From the NCBI GenBank assembly GCA_951828585.1, contig OX639991.1, forward strand, positions 3,318,576 through 3,382,575: a stretch of 64,000 nucleotides of DNA, read 5' to 3'. Of the stretch, positions 35,650-44,334 are shown piece after piece. The notes beneath the pieces were generated by a model. The model was given only the letters and a program-made list of their open reading frames with translations, was not told the DNA's origin and ran no database searches. This stretch comes from Longimicrobiales bacterium (GTDB lineage Bacteria > Gemmatimonadota > Gemmatimonadetes > Longimicrobiales > Gaopeijiaceae). Both the position numbers and the translations under genes were made by a program. The first letter of the stretch is position 1; every line of letters starts with the position of its first letter.

Positions 35650-36666
35650 TCAGGCGACAGCGCGGTACGCCTCCTTCCTGGCGGCCAGGGCCCAGACCCT
35701 CCGCGCCGTCCTGTTGGCGAGCGCTACCGCAACCAGCTTCCTGGGCTTGCGCGCCAGCATCCCGGCCAGCCACGGATCCGCAGCCTCACCGCCCCGGCTC
35801 GCATGCCGAATGACCGCCATGGCTCCCGTGACCAGGAGGCGTCTCAGGTCGCGCTGGCCCATCTTCGATATCCTGCCCAGCCTCGGCTTGCCGCCGGTGG
35901 TGTGCTGCCGAGGCACGAGGCCGAGCCAGGCCGAGAAGTCGCGCCCGCACCGGAAGCCCTCCATCGGCGGTGCGAAGGCCTGGATGGCCATCGCGGTGAC
36001 CGGCCCGATTCCGGGGATCGTCATCAGACGCGCCGTCTCTTCACACTCCCGGGCGCTCACCCGGATCTCGCGGTCGAGCCCATCGATCTTCTCGTCAAGC
36101 TCATCGATCCGACCGAGCAGCAGACGGCCCAGCTCGACGACCGCCTCCGGAAGGCCACAGTCGCCGTCCTCGAGCACCCGGGCCAGCTGCCCGATCCGGG
36201 ACCTGCCCTGCGGAGCCACAACGCCGTACTCGGCCAGGTGGCCCCGAAGCGCGTTGATCGTCTGCGTGCGCTGGCGCACCAGCAGGTCACGGGTGTGAAA
36301 GAGCATCCCCCGCGCCTGTTGCGCCTCGGTCTTTACCGCCACGAAGTGCATCGTCGGACGCTGCGCGGCCTCCGTAATCGCCTCCGCGTCGGCCGCGTCG
36401 TTCTTGTGGCGCTTGACGAAGGGCTTCACGTAGATCGGAGGAACCAGCCTCACCTCGTGGCCGAGTGCCATGATCTCCCGGCCCCAGTAGTGGGCGCTGG
36501 CGCACGCCTCCATCGCCACCGCGCAAGGCGGCTGCGCGGCGAGAAAGCCCAACAGCTTCCCGCGGCTCAGCTTCCTGCGGTACGCCACCGACCCGTCCGC
36601 CTTGGCCCCGTGCACCTGGAAGCTCCGCTTTGCCAGATCGATCCCGATGATGCTAACCTCTTCCAT
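35650..36666 (-). CDS. IS110/IS1111 family transposase
   Basis: 338 residues. The N-terminal DEDD RuvC-like domain has IIGIDLAKRSFQVHG (first Asp), CAVAMEACASAHYW (Glu) and KRHKNDAADAEAITEA (two Asp). The C-terminal Transposase_20 domain has TIPGIGPVTAMAIQAF and a conserved serine region DFSAWLGLVPRQHTTGGK. ATG 36666 has a strong SD (GGGAGGAGG) and matches the IS1111 start; the open frame continuing to 36990 is non-coding. No disruption is seen. Confidence 0.93.
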   Translation of the reverse strand: MEEVSIIGIDLAKRSFQVHGAKADGSVAYRRKLSRGKLLGFLAAQPPCAVAMEACASAHYWGREIMALGHEVRLVPPIYVKPFVKRHKNDAADAEAITEAAQRPTMHFVAVKTEAQQARGMLFHTRDLLVRQRTQTINALRGHLAEYGVVAPQGRSRIGQLARVLEDGDCGLPEAVVELGRLLLGRIDELDEKIDGLDREIRVSARECEETARLMTIPGIGPVTAMAIQAFAPPMEGFRCGRDFSAWLGLVPRQHTTGGKPRLGRISKMGQRDLRRLLVTGAMAVIRHASRGGEAADPWLAGMLARKPRKLVAVALANRTARRVWALAARKEAYRAVA

Positions 36667-36770
36667 GTGGATGCCTCCTCCCTCAGATGGTTCGACATAT
36701 CGCTCAGTACCATCTTGGCACATTGCGATGCCGTCGGGAGGGGGCGTCCACTCCATCGTGGACAAAGCCG

Positions 36771-36866
36771 CCCGAGCACCGAGAGCGGCGAGGCAACGGG
36801 CTGGCAAGCTGCGACGAGAGGGGAATAGCAGGGCTATTCGCCCGAGGAGCAACGCGGAGCGAAGCC
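36771..36866. repeat. Fragment of a dispersed repeat, related to the MITE at 61200
   Basis: About 95 bases match, at roughly three quarters identity by eye, the reverse complement of the middle of the MITE-like element 61200-61358. Shared blocks are ACCGAGAG, GGAATAGCA, GAGGAGCAACGC. The core is a small stem GAATAGC/GCTATTC. No terminal repeat is left here. It lies between the IS1111 element and ompA copy 2. The remaining bases to 36996 show no gene. Confidence 0.55.
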
Positions 36867-36996
36867 TCGGAGCCGTCGAATGTATACTGTAATTGACAGA
36901 ATGTAACGTTGTCTTTACATGGTGGAACGGTGAAACGGAGCGGCCTGCCTGAATGCATCGCCGCTCGAATGCCGGGGGGATTCTGTCCACGGGCTG

Positions 36997-38730
36997 TTAG
37001 GGCCGCCGTGCCCAGTTGAAGCCTCGGACGCGAACCAGCACGCCACGACGCACCCGGATCCGGTCGCCAACCTGAGGTCGGACGCCGCTGCCGGCCCCCA
37101 GGCTGGAGGTCCTGCCCTGGGCTCCGTCGTCGCCCCTCTCTACGCCGACCGTGTCGGTCGTGACGCTGACCGTGTCGGTCCGCGTGCCGATCGTCCGGGT
37201 TTCCTCGCTCACCGTATCCGTGGCGCCGATCAAGCGCGTGGTCAGAACCGTTTCGGTCTCCGTGAAGGTGTACGTCCGGGTGATCGTCGTGGTCGCGATG
37301 GTGGTGCGGATCGGCGTGATGGTGGTCTCGGTGCGCTCGGCGTAGCCGGTCACGCTGAAGTCCACCCTGCGGTTGCGCGAAGGGGAGCCGATGGGTGTGG
37401 GTCGCGGATCCAGCGGGGCCTCCTCGCCCCGCGAAGCAACCGCGAAGCGGCCCGCGTCCAGGCCGTTCTCGGAAAAGAACTCCAGCACAGCCTCAGCGCG
37501 TCGCTGTCCCAGCCGGACGTTGTAGCCCTCGTCTCCACGCTCGTCCGCGTGGCCGTCGATGTTCAGCCGGATACTACGGTCGGCGCGCAGAATGCCCGCC
37601 TTTGCCTGCAGAACGGCCGCGGCGTCGTCCGTGATGTCCCACTTGTCGAAGTCGAAAAGGATCATTTCCTCGAGCGTGGCCCGGTCGGAGGCGGGGAAGG
37701 GAACGACCGTGATCTCGGTGTCCGCCGTGACGACCGTGTTCCGGACGACGGAGGTGTCGGCCGCAACCGTGGTATCCCCCGTCATCACCGTTTCCTGCTT
37801 GTTCGGGAAGGAGAGCGCCGCCTGCACGCCGAACTTCCGCGAACGATAGGTGGAATGGCCATCGGCGTTCACCCCGTGCGAGAACGCGCCCACCATGACG
37901 TTGCCCAGGTCCACCTGCAGACCGGCGTTGACCTCGAATCCGTTGTACTCGGCCATCAGGTGCATGAGACGGCCGCCGCCGAGCGCGAAGTGGAGGGCGG
38001 AACCCCCGAAGAGCCCGCCGGCGCTGCCCGAGCTGTAGAAGTCCAGGTCGCTGCCCGCCGAGAAGAGCCCCATCCCCCATCCCGCCGTGAGCGTCATGTC
38101 CATCGACCCCGAACTGACGGGGGTGGCCGTCGCGACCACGTAGGGGCTCAGGTTGCTGCTGAACTCATCGCCTCCGACAGGGCTCTGCAATACCCGGTAG
38201 TCGGGGTGGCCGAGGCGCCCGGGCTGCAGGTCGCGGAAGCCGGCCCCGTAGCTCGGAGACGTCACGTAGCGCGCCCCCGCCGCCAGCGCGAAGCGTTGCA
38301 TCGAAGCGGGCAGTAGCGAGACCCGGGCAAAGCCGCCGAAAATGTTGCCGCCGTTCTCTTCGTCATCGTAGTGCTGGATGCTGGCCCCGACCTCGACCCG
38401 GTTGAACAGCCCGATGGCCAAGGCCCCGTCGGACAGCCACTTGTCAAAGCCCTCCTTGTGTCCGGCCTCCCTGCCCTCTCGGTCAAGCAGAATGATCCGG
38501 TCGGTGGAGAGCTTGAACCCCGAATACGAGAGCGTGAGGGCCCCGTGGGCGAGCACGGATGCGACCGGGATGTCGAGGAGGCCTGAACCGTAGCGAAGCG
38601 TGCTCGGCATTCTGAGGTTCTGGGCGGTTACGGCCTGGACGGATACCAGCAGCGCCAGCGCCAGTGAGGTGCCGATTCCAACCCGTGTGGGTGTCAGCAA
38701 GTCGCGTATCAGCCTTGGGTCGTCCCGCAT
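36997..38730 (-). CDS. OmpA-family outer-membrane protein, copy 2, with Thr-rich C-terminal extension
   Basis: 577 residues. Signal peptide (GTSLALALLVSVQAVTAQ), a barrel closely related to copy 1 (RMPSTLRYGSGLLDIPVASV, GGLFGGSALHF, YRSRKFGVQAAL), a linker with a Thr/Val run, and an OmpA domain (FDFDKWDITDD, NIDGHADERGDEGYNVRLGQ, SRNRRVDFSV). Unusually, about 100 residues follow the OmpA domain: a Thr-rich stretch (TTITPIRTTIATTTITRTYT, repeated TRTDTVSVTTDTV) and a basic end. ATG 38730 has the SD GGAGGAAAGG; in-frame sequence upstream is not used. Confidence 0.85.
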   Translation of the reverse strand: MRDDPRLIRDLLTPTRVGIGTSLALALLVSVQAVTAQNLRMPSTLRYGSGLLDIPVASVLAHGALTLSYSGFKLSTDRIILLDREGREAGHKEGFDKWLSDGALAIGLFNRVEVGASIQHYDDEENGGNIFGGFARVSLLPASMQRFALAAGARYVTSPSYGAGFRDLQPGRLGHPDYRVLQSPVGGDEFSSNLSPYVVATATPVSSGSMDMTLTAGWGMGLFSAGSDLDFYSSGSAGGLFGGSALHFALGGGRLMHLMAEYNGFEVNAGLQVDLGNVMVGAFSHGVNADGHSTYRSRKFGVQAALSFPNKQETVMTGDTTVAADTSVVRNTVVTADTEITVVPFPASDRATLEEMILFDFDKWDITDDAAAVLQAKAGILRADRSIRLNIDGHADERGDEGYNVRLGQRRAEAVLEFFSENGLDAGRFAVASRGEEAPLDPRPTPIGSPSRNRRVDFSVTGYAERTETTITPIRTTIATTTITRTYTFTETETVLTTRLIGATDTVSEETRTIGTRTDTVSVTTDTVGVERGDDGAQGRTSSLGAGSGVRPQVGDRIRVRRGVLVRVRGFNWARRP

Positions 38731-38766
38731 CCTTTCCTCCGTGTTGCAGGTGGTTGCCAAGTGAGA

Positions 38767-38795
38767 AGCATAGGGTCGGATTTGACGCTTCGCAA
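38767..38795 (-). promoter_or_regulatory. Probable sigma-70-type promoter of ompA copy 2
   Basis: On the minus strand TTGCGA (38795-38790), 17 bases, TATGCT (38772-38767). The -10 ends 36 bases before the ATG at 38730, leaving a short leader with a strong SD. Spacing is ideal and the hexamers are fair. The rest of 38731-38995 has no supported gene. Confidence 0.5.
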
Positions 38796-38995
38796 TGGGT
38801 GTTGACCAGATTTGCGCCATACGGACCATCGGGCCACATATCGAAGGCCGAATTCGGCCAGCGAAGGCCCGGCATCGCCGGAGCGACGGACGGCGTGAGC
38901 GCGAGCGCCACGAGCACGCTCACGAGCCTCAGGCCCGCCCGCCCTCTGCCGCGTCTCATCGTCAAAGCGGTCGATCTCTGTGCTGTTGCGGTGAA

Positions 38996-39457
38996 TCAGC
39001 CCTGTGCACCGGCCTCCTTTAGTGCCTCAATGTCGATCTTGCCCATTGTAAGCAGTTTTTCCATCACCCGCTTGGGGTCGGCGCTCATGAGCTCCCCCAT
39101 GTTCGCGGGGATCACCTGCCAGGACACGCCGAAGCGGTCGTCGAGCCAGCCGCAGTATCCCTCTCTCCCGCCATCCGAAAGCGCATCCCAATAGTTGTCG
39201 ATCTCCTCCTGGGACCCGCAGTGGACCACAAAGGAGATCGCGGGGGTGAACTTGAACATGGGTCCCCCATCGATCCCCTGGAACGAACGCCCGGCCAACT
39301 CGAAAGCCACGAACGCGTTTCCCTTTGCCGGACCCGCGCTCACGGTCGAAACGCCAACGATCCGGGAATCGGGGAAGTGCGAAACGTAGAACTCCGCCGC
39401 CTCCACGGCGCGGCCCTCGAACCACAGGCAGGTCCCGATCAGGTCAGGCGTCGCCAT
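38996..39457 (-). CDS. VOC family protein (PhnB/3-demethylubiquinone-like)
   Basis: 153 residues of the PhnB-like glyoxalase fold: GTCLWFEGRAVEAAEFYVSH, DSRIVGVSTV, AFELAGRSFQGIDGGP, ISFVVHCGSQEEIDNYWDAL, CGWLDDRFGVSWQVIP, then KRVMEKLLTMGKIDIEAL. Such proteins are usually of unknown substrate. Its ATG overlaps the end of a remnant of another VOC gene by 14 bases. Confidence 0.88.
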   Translation of the reverse strand: MATPDLIGTCLWFEGRAVEAAEFYVSHFPDSRIVGVSTVSAGPAKGNAFVAFELAGRSFQGIDGGPMFKFTPAISFVVHCGSQEEIDNYWDALSDGGREGYCGWLDDRFGVSWQVIPANMGELMSADPKRVMEKLLTMGKIDIEALKEAGAQG

Positions 39458-39556
39458 CGTCGCCTCCTTCCGCAGGCATTTGGATCATGTCCATGTGAAA
39501 GATCTCCCGGATGTGTCCGTCGAGGTCCTCGAAATAGCCACCGCGCGTCCCCGATT
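39444..39556 (-). pseudogene. VOC/glyoxalase C-terminal remnant
   Basis: The frame ending at TGA 39444 reads GTRGGYFEDLDGHIREIF, the typical last strand of a VOC protein (usually GGYFxDPDGxxWEI), then HMDMIQMPAEGGDDGDA. Nothing glyoxalase-like remains upstream: the S9 peptidase stop is at 39557. Only about 37 codons of a former gene survive. Confidence 0.6.
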
Positions 39557-41887
39557 TCAACCTCCCGGCCACTTCAAGCTGCCCTGCGACACCGCCTTCT
39601 TGTCCCCCTCCTCCCCGAAGTGCTCGGCGAACCAGTCGAACATGCGCCGCCAGTGGTCCACGAAGTCGGCTGCCGTACCCGCGCGCCCCGCCCCGTGTCC
39701 CCCCGCCGTGTAGTGCACCCACACCACCTCCTTCCCCAGACGCCTCAGCGCATAGTACATCTCGCGCTGGTTCGTCGCCGGCACGTTCCAGTCGCCCTCG
39801 CCCGAGAGCATCAGCAGCGGCGTCTCGATGCGATCCGCGAACATCACCGCCGAGTGCTCGATGTACTTGTGCGGCTGCTCCCAGAGCGTCGCCCCGATCC
39901 GGTCCTGCCCGACCTCGGCGGCCGCGTAGTTGCGCGTCGTGATCTTCGGCGAGTCGCCCAGGAACGAGATGATGTTCACCTTCCCGGAGACGTTTGCCGC
40001 CGCCGCGAACCGGTCGGTCTGCGTGATCAGCAGGTTCGTGGCGTAGCCGCCGTAGCTCTGCCCGTAGACGCCCACCCTGTCCGGGTCGACCAGCCCCCGC
40101 TCGATGATCCTGTTGATCGCGTTGGGGACCGCCTTCAGCCACGCCTCGCCGGGGAACCCCTCCTCGAAGCGCACCGACGGCCTGAAACCGAACCAGCCCT
40201 GCGCGGTGATCAGGTTCATGTTCTCGTTGAAGCCGTTGTCGAAGAACTGCTCGTAGATCTCGGCCACGAGGGGATACTTGCGTCCGGGCTCGTAGCCGAC
40301 TGGATAATACAGAATGCCGTGAAGCGTATTACCGTCCACGTCCAGGTACTCGACGAGCTCGCTGCGGGTCAGCGCGACGTCGTCAAGCTGGGGGTTGGAT
40401 TCGGTCAGCCGCCGGGGTATGGAGAAATCGCCGGAAGCGACATGGATCTCGTTGGGATGGTCGCCGTCGGACAGGGTGTAGACGATGGTGCCGCCGTCGC
40501 CGGAGATGTTCCAGGAGCGATAGAGGTTGTCGTCGAGGAACAGGGTCTCGACGTTGCCGGTGGCCGTGTGGAGGCGCTTGAGGCCGCGCTGCCAGCGGTC
40601 CCGGCCGGAGTAGCTGAAGTAGAGGTGGCGGCCGTCGTCGCTCCAGCCCTGGACCTGGCGGCGGGGGCGGGTGTCGTCGTCTTCTTCGAGTTCGAGCAGG
40701 GTTCGCAGATCGTTGCTGGCGAGGTCGAGGAGGTGCCAGGCGTCCTGCGAGCTGAGGAGGAGCTGGTCGCCGGAGGGGCTCCAGCGCTGGATGGAGAAGC
40801 GGATGCGGGTGGAGTCGGCATCGGGGTCGGCGTCCGGCTCGCCGGCGTCGCCGCCCTCCTCCCCGGCCTCGGTGTCCGCTACGTCCCCCCGGTGCCCTTC
40901 GGTCACATCGACAGCTTCTTCCTCGTCCAGCCGCCGCACGAAGACGGATCCCCGCTCGCTGTAGGCGAAGGCATCCCGCGCATCGTTCCAGGTCACGCTC
41001 ATCCGCTGCTCGCCGGTGTCCCTGAGCGACTCGGGTTCGCTACCGTCCGCGAGGCCCAGCCGGAACAGCTCGTACTCCGTCCCGTCCCGCCGCGTGTACG
41101 ATGTCTTCGTCCGCGTGGCCGTCGAATAGGTGATGTACGACGCGTCCGCCGAGAAGCGCGCCCCCGATGGCGTCACGTCGCTCAGGATCTCGCGCACGCT
41201 TCCGTTTTCGGGGGAAACAAGCGCGGTGATCTGCTTCGCGGCCAGGTTCCTCACGCGGTCCCAGGCCAGGAAGTTGTTACGTGAATCCTGCACGATGACC
41301 GGCGCATCGGTCAGGGCGACGAAGGCCGCGCGAGCCTCCCCGGCCCACCCGTCGGGGCGCAGCCCCACCAGCACCTCCGCCCCGTCGGGCGACCACACCA
41401 GCGGCGACGACGACGCGATCTGCTTCCCGGTCTGTAGCGCCACCACCCTGTCCGACCCAGCCGCCGCGTCGAAGATCCGCAGCCGGTACTCGCTGCCCGC
41501 GACGGCGAAGTATGCCAGCCGTTCCCCGTCGGGCGACCAAGCGAAGCCGCGCAACTGCGCCGGTTCCGCGTGCACCCACGCGCGGTCTCCGCTCTGCGTG
41601 TCGATCACCATCAGCCGCGTGGTGGTGGGGGAGATGTACGTCGGGTCGCCGTAGCGCTGGTGGTCGATGCCGGTGCGGTCGCGGCGGGTGCGGACGGTCG
41701 CGGCGACGCGGCGGCCGTCGTCGGTTACGGCCGCGATGGAAACGCCGCGGACATCGAGGGCGATCTCGGGGGTGAAGAGGCGCTGCTGAGGGTGTGCGGG
41801 GTGGGGGGTGAGGGTGGCGGTGAGGGCGAGGGCGGCGATGACGGCTGCGCCGGGATGAAGCGCGGCAAGGTGTCGGGCGGTACGCAT
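39557..41887 (-). CDS. Secreted S9-family prolyl oligopeptidase-like peptidase
   Basis: 776 residues: signal peptide (AAVIAALALTATLTPHPAHPQQ), a WD40/TolB-like propeller (RGFAWSPDGERLAYF, SSSPLVWSPDGAEVLV) with an acidic insert near 390-415, and a C-terminal alpha/beta hydrolase. The triad fits S611 (YGQSYGGY), D699 (SGEGDWNVP) and H731 (YTAGGHG). It probably degrades peptides in the periplasm. ATG 41887 is chosen; the open frame above it reads antisense of nothing recognisable. Confidence 0.92.
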   Translation of the reverse strand: MRTARHLAALHPGAAVIAALALTATLTPHPAHPQQRLFTPEIALDVRGVSIAAVTDDGRRVAATVRTRRDRTGIDHQRYGDPTYISPTTTRLMVIDTQSGDRAWVHAEPAQLRGFAWSPDGERLAYFAVAGSEYRLRIFDAAAGSDRVVALQTGKQIASSSPLVWSPDGAEVLVGLRPDGWAGEARAAFVALTDAPVIVQDSRNNFLAWDRVRNLAAKQITALVSPENGSVREILSDVTPSGARFSADASYITYSTATRTKTSYTRRDGTEYELFRLGLADGSEPESLRDTGEQRMSVTWNDARDAFAYSERGSVFVRRLDEEEAVDVTEGHRGDVADTEAGEEGGDAGEPDADPDADSTRIRFSIQRWSPSGDQLLLSSQDAWHLLDLASNDLRTLLELEEDDDTRPRRQVQGWSDDGRHLYFSYSGRDRWQRGLKRLHTATGNVETLFLDDNLYRSWNISGDGGTIVYTLSDGDHPNEIHVASGDFSIPRRLTESNPQLDDVALTRSELVEYLDVDGNTLHGILYYPVGYEPGRKYPLVAEIYEQFFDNGFNENMNLITAQGWFGFRPSVRFEEGFPGEAWLKAVPNAINRIIERGLVDPDRVGVYGQSYGGYATNLLITQTDRFAAAANVSGKVNIISFLGDSPKITTRNYAAAEVGQDRIGATLWEQPHKYIEHSAVMFADRIETPLLMLSGEGDWNVPATNQREMYYALRRLGKEVVWVHYTAGGHGAGRAGTAADFVDHWRRMFDWFAEHFGEEGDKKAVSQGSLKWPGG

Positions 41888-42041
41888 GGTCAAGTCGCTT
41901 TCGGCATCGGGGAGAGCAGTCCGATGGCAACGTACGTGCGGGCGGGGCACGGGGGAAAGCGGTCCGCACGCACTGGCGTTACCTTCATTCCCAACGAGGT
42001 AGGTTCCCGCGGGCATCAACCGAGTGAACGTAAACCGACCC

Positions 42042-42234
42042 ATGCCGAACCGATCAGGAGACTGGTTTGCCCAGGCGGAACATGTTGGACGACTACTATA
42101 TTCCTGCCAGGTATCCGAACGGGCATGACGAAGGCCCGGCTTTCGAGCACTACGGATCACTACACAGCTCGCAGGCGGTGGAATATGCCCGCAAGGTCCT
42201 CGATTACGTTCTTAAGGGACTGGCCGACACCTGA
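42042..42234 (+). pseudogene. HEPN-domain protein remnant
   Basis: ATG 42042 begins MPNRSGDWFAQAEH, the usual start of HEPN proteins. It then goes out of frame and stops at 42128. A second frame (42082-42234) has the HEPN C-terminus: MLDDYYIPARYPNGHDEG and SSQAVEYARKVLDYVLKGL. The middle, with the RX4-6H active site, is missing, so a deletion with frame loss destroyed it. The next gene is a broken MNT nucleotidyltransferase. Confidence 0.7.
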
Positions 42235-42552
42235 CGAGGTGTTGTGTGCACTGGAAGGGTGGGCGACCGCTCAAGCGGCCCTCCGCCCCGAATTGGTCGC
42301 GCTCGGCTACTTCGGCTCTCACGCTCGGGGCGACACGGGATTCGGTAGTGATCTCGATGTGGTCGCGATCGTGGAGCGAGCGAGCATTCCCGGCTCGAGC
42401 GCAACCGTGACTGGCCCTATGAGCGCCTGCCCGTACCAGCGGACCTGCTGGTGTACACGGTCGAGGAATGGGAGCGCATGAGACGGAGAGGCGGTCGGTT
42501 TGCGCGAATGATGGACGAAGAAGCCGTGTGGGTGCTGGGGGAGGCTCCGTAG
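42185..42552 (+). pseudogene. MNT-type minimal nucleotidyltransferase, frameshifted
   Basis: The first frame (ATG 42185) has RDWPTPDEVLCALEGWA and the nucleotidyltransferase motif GYFGSHARGDTGFGSDLDVV. Near 42390 the reading moves to another frame, RLERNRDWPYERLPVPADLL, EEWERMRRRG, EEAVWVLGEAP, stop 42552. Together these make one MNT protein of ordinary length, so a single frameshift separates them. With the HEPN remnant this was a HEPN/MNT toxin-antitoxin pair (the MNT AMPylates the HEPN toxin in known systems). Confidence 0.7.
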
Positions 42553-42638
42553 CTGACGGTCGCGGAGCCGCGGGGCGCCGCCGCCGAAACGCCGTTTGCC
42601 GGCACGGTCATCACCATCGCGAGTTTCATTGCCTCCCG

Positions 42639-43352
42639 CTATGCCGCCGCCTTCTCCACCTTCGGCCACGACCAATCGCGCTCGCGAAGCCACAAGGCGA
42701 CGGTGACGCAAGCGAACGACGCTATCCACCCGTAATACCCGGCGTCGAGACTGTAAAGGAACATGGGCATCCACATCAAGAGGTTCAGCCCCGTCGCACC
42801 GACCATGAGTCGGAGCCACCAGCGTCCGTGCATCTTCCACCGGCCCAGCATGCCCAGCCCGGTGACCAGGATCAGCATGTTCGACAACGCACTGAGCACG
42901 CCGAACGGCCCCATCTCTCCGGTCAGCGTCTCCAGGAACACTTCCCAACCAGGCATATGTTCGGGCACTGGGTCGGGCACCGGCGCCGGTGTTCCCATGG
43001 AGGGAGGGGGTGGCGGTTGCCTGAAGAGAAAAGGACGGTCAACGGTCGGCATCATGAAGGACGCGGCGAACAGCGCCCATCCCGCCACCAGCAGCACCTT
43101 CCATCTCGGCCTGCCCGCCCTGGCGAACTCGCTTGAAAGCGCCTGCGGTTCACCCAGCTCCTGGCCTGCAGCCGCGAATGCCTGGGCTCGCGTCAGCGCC
43201 GGGTTCAAATCCTGTTCCAGGTCCATTCGCGCCCGCAGGTGGTCCCCCAACTCGTCCAGCTCGCACGGCGACAGCGACGATTCACGTTCCTGGCGCGCCC
43301 GCCACCGTGCCAATGCCTTCTCCAGCTCGAACATCGGACTCTCCCGCCTCAT
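42639..43352 (-). CDS. Permease-prefix-domain membrane protein B (cluster 1)
   Basis: 237 residues. N-terminal soluble 'permease prefix' segment (MFELEKALARWRARQERESS, CELDELGDHLRARMDLEQDL, AFAAAGQELGEPQALSSEFA), then about four membrane helices (VLLVAGWALFAASFM, FGVLSALSNMLILVTG, LMVGATGLNLLMWMPMFL, GWIASFACVTVALWL) with a Pro-rich loop. It lacks the FtsX/MacB permease core that usually follows such a prefix. ATG 43352 overlaps the stop of its paralogue (ATGA); ATG 43334 is an alternative. Confidence 0.7.
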   Translation of the reverse strand: MRRESPMFELEKALARWRARQERESSLSPCELDELGDHLRARMDLEQDLNPALTRAQAFAAAGQELGEPQALSSEFARAGRPRWKVLLVAGWALFAASFMMPTVDRPFLFRQPPPPPSMGTPAPVPDPVPEHMPGWEVFLETLTGEMGPFGVLSALSNMLILVTGLGMLGRWKMHGRWWLRLMVGATGLNLLMWMPMFLYSLDAGYYGWIASFACVTVALWLRERDWSWPKVEKAAA

Positions 43353-43966
43353 GCCGAGGTCGATACCGCCTTCACCCTGGCCGACTCCCCGTCCCGGTCA
43401 CGCTTGCGGAGCGCTACCGCCGCGCACATGAACGCCGCTGCCCACACATAAAGGCCGGGCCCCAGCACCACGCCCCTCACGAGGGCATAGAGCCCGAATC
43501 CCAACCCGACCGTAGACACGCCGGCCATGAGACGAGCCAGCCACCGGGATAGCGGCGACCGTGGTTTCTGGAGTGCCATGAAGGTGAGAAGCATGAGCGC
43601 ATTGGGGACCATGAACACCCAGAAGTCCCAGACGAATTCCCAGCCGTGAAAGGTGCCGAGCCAGCCCATGTCGACGACCGGCAGGAAGAACGAACCCCCG
43701 AACAGCGTCCACCCCGCCACCATCAGCCGCTTCCACCGTGACTTGCCCGCCTTCGCGAACTCCTTCGACAGGGTTGCCGCCTCACCCAGCTCGCGGCGCG
43801 CAATCGCGAATGCCGTTGCCGGTGCCAGCGTCGCGTCCAGATCCAGCTCCAGATCGAAGCGCGCCCGCAGGTGATCCTCCAGTTCATCCAGCTCACACGG
43901 CGCCAGAGACGTCTCCCCCTCCTGGCGCTCCCGCCACTGCAGTACCGCCTTCTCCAGATCAAACAT
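43349..43966 (-). CDS. Permease-prefix-domain membrane protein A (cluster 1)
   Basis: 205 residues, same plan as protein B: prefix MFDLEKAVLQWRERQEGETS, CELDELEDHLRARFDLELDL, RRELGEAATLSKEFAKAG, then about four membrane helices. It overlaps the padR stop by eight bases and protein B by four, so the three genes are translated together. In Gemmatimonadota and Acidobacteriota this prefix is usually fused to ABC permeases next to PadR. Here it is alone, perhaps as a membrane partner or receiver; this is inference. Confidence 0.72.
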   Translation of the reverse strand: MFDLEKAVLQWRERQEGETSLAPCELDELEDHLRARFDLELDLDATLAPATAFAIARRELGEAATLSKEFAKAGKSRWKRLMVAGWTLFGGSFFLPVVDMGWLGTFHGWEFVWDFWVFMVPNALMLLTFMALQKPRSPLSRWLARLMAGVSTVGLGFGLYALVRGVVLGPGLYVWAAAFMCAAVALRKRDRDGESARVKAVSTSA

Positions 43967-44303
43967 GACGACCTCCTCCCCATGACATCTCCAATGCTCC
44001 GTGCACCGCCCGCCACCCCGCCCGGTCCCGCGCCAGCTGGCCCTTCCCGCGATCGGTCAGCCGGTAGTACTTCCGACGCCGTCCCTTCTCGGTTAGTTCC
44101 CAGCGTCCGGTGATCATCCCGTCGCGCTCCAGCCGGTGAAGGACGGGGTAGAGCATCCCGTCGGACCATTCCACCTCGCCGCCGGAGAGCAGCTTGACCT
44201 GCTTGAGGATCTCGTAGCCGTAGTTCTCGCCGCCCGTCAGGATGGAGAGTACCATCGGGCGCGACGAGGCGGCCACGAGTTCCTTGTAGACCGATTTCTT
44301 CAT
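43959..44303 (-). CDS. PadR family transcriptional regulator, cluster 1
   Basis: 114 residues: a winged HTH with KELVAASSRPMVLSILTGGE, NYGYEILKQVKLLSGGEVEW, DGMLYPVLHRLERDGMITGR and KYYRLTDRGKGQLARDR. A good SD (GGAGGG) precedes ATG 44303. It heads the cluster with two prefix-domain membrane proteins and is divergent from the SRPBCC gene. A palindrome 32 bases upstream (44335-44353) is a likely operator. Confidence 0.9.
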   Translation of the reverse strand: MKKSVYKELVAASSRPMVLSILTGGENYGYEILKQVKLLSGGEVEWSDGMLYPVLHRLERDGMITGRWELTEKGRRRKYYRLTDRGKGQLARDRAGWRAVHGALEMSWGGGRHV

Positions 44304-44334
44304 CGAATCCCTCCTGCACCTTTCAGTGCCATGT

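Larger units (their letters stand above)
35362..36751 (-). mobile_element. IS110-family element, IS1111 group
   Basis: A transposase gene (35650-36666) is bounded by a perfect 11-bp inverted repeat: GTGGACGCCCC at 35362-35372 and its inverse GGGGCGTCCAC at 36741-36751. Short subterminal inverted repeats and a long non-coding segment after the transposase are hallmarks of the IS1111 group; true ends lie a few bases outside. It is inserted between two OmpA paralogues. The 85 bases between transposase start and left end form the short 5' end. Confidence 0.8.

Noticed and set aside
38483-38965. A frame starting MTMRRGRGRAGLRLVSVLVA with a signal-peptide look
   Set aside because: Most of it overlaps the ompA copy 2 gene on the same strand. 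After the leader-like part there is no domain; at most a remnant leader.
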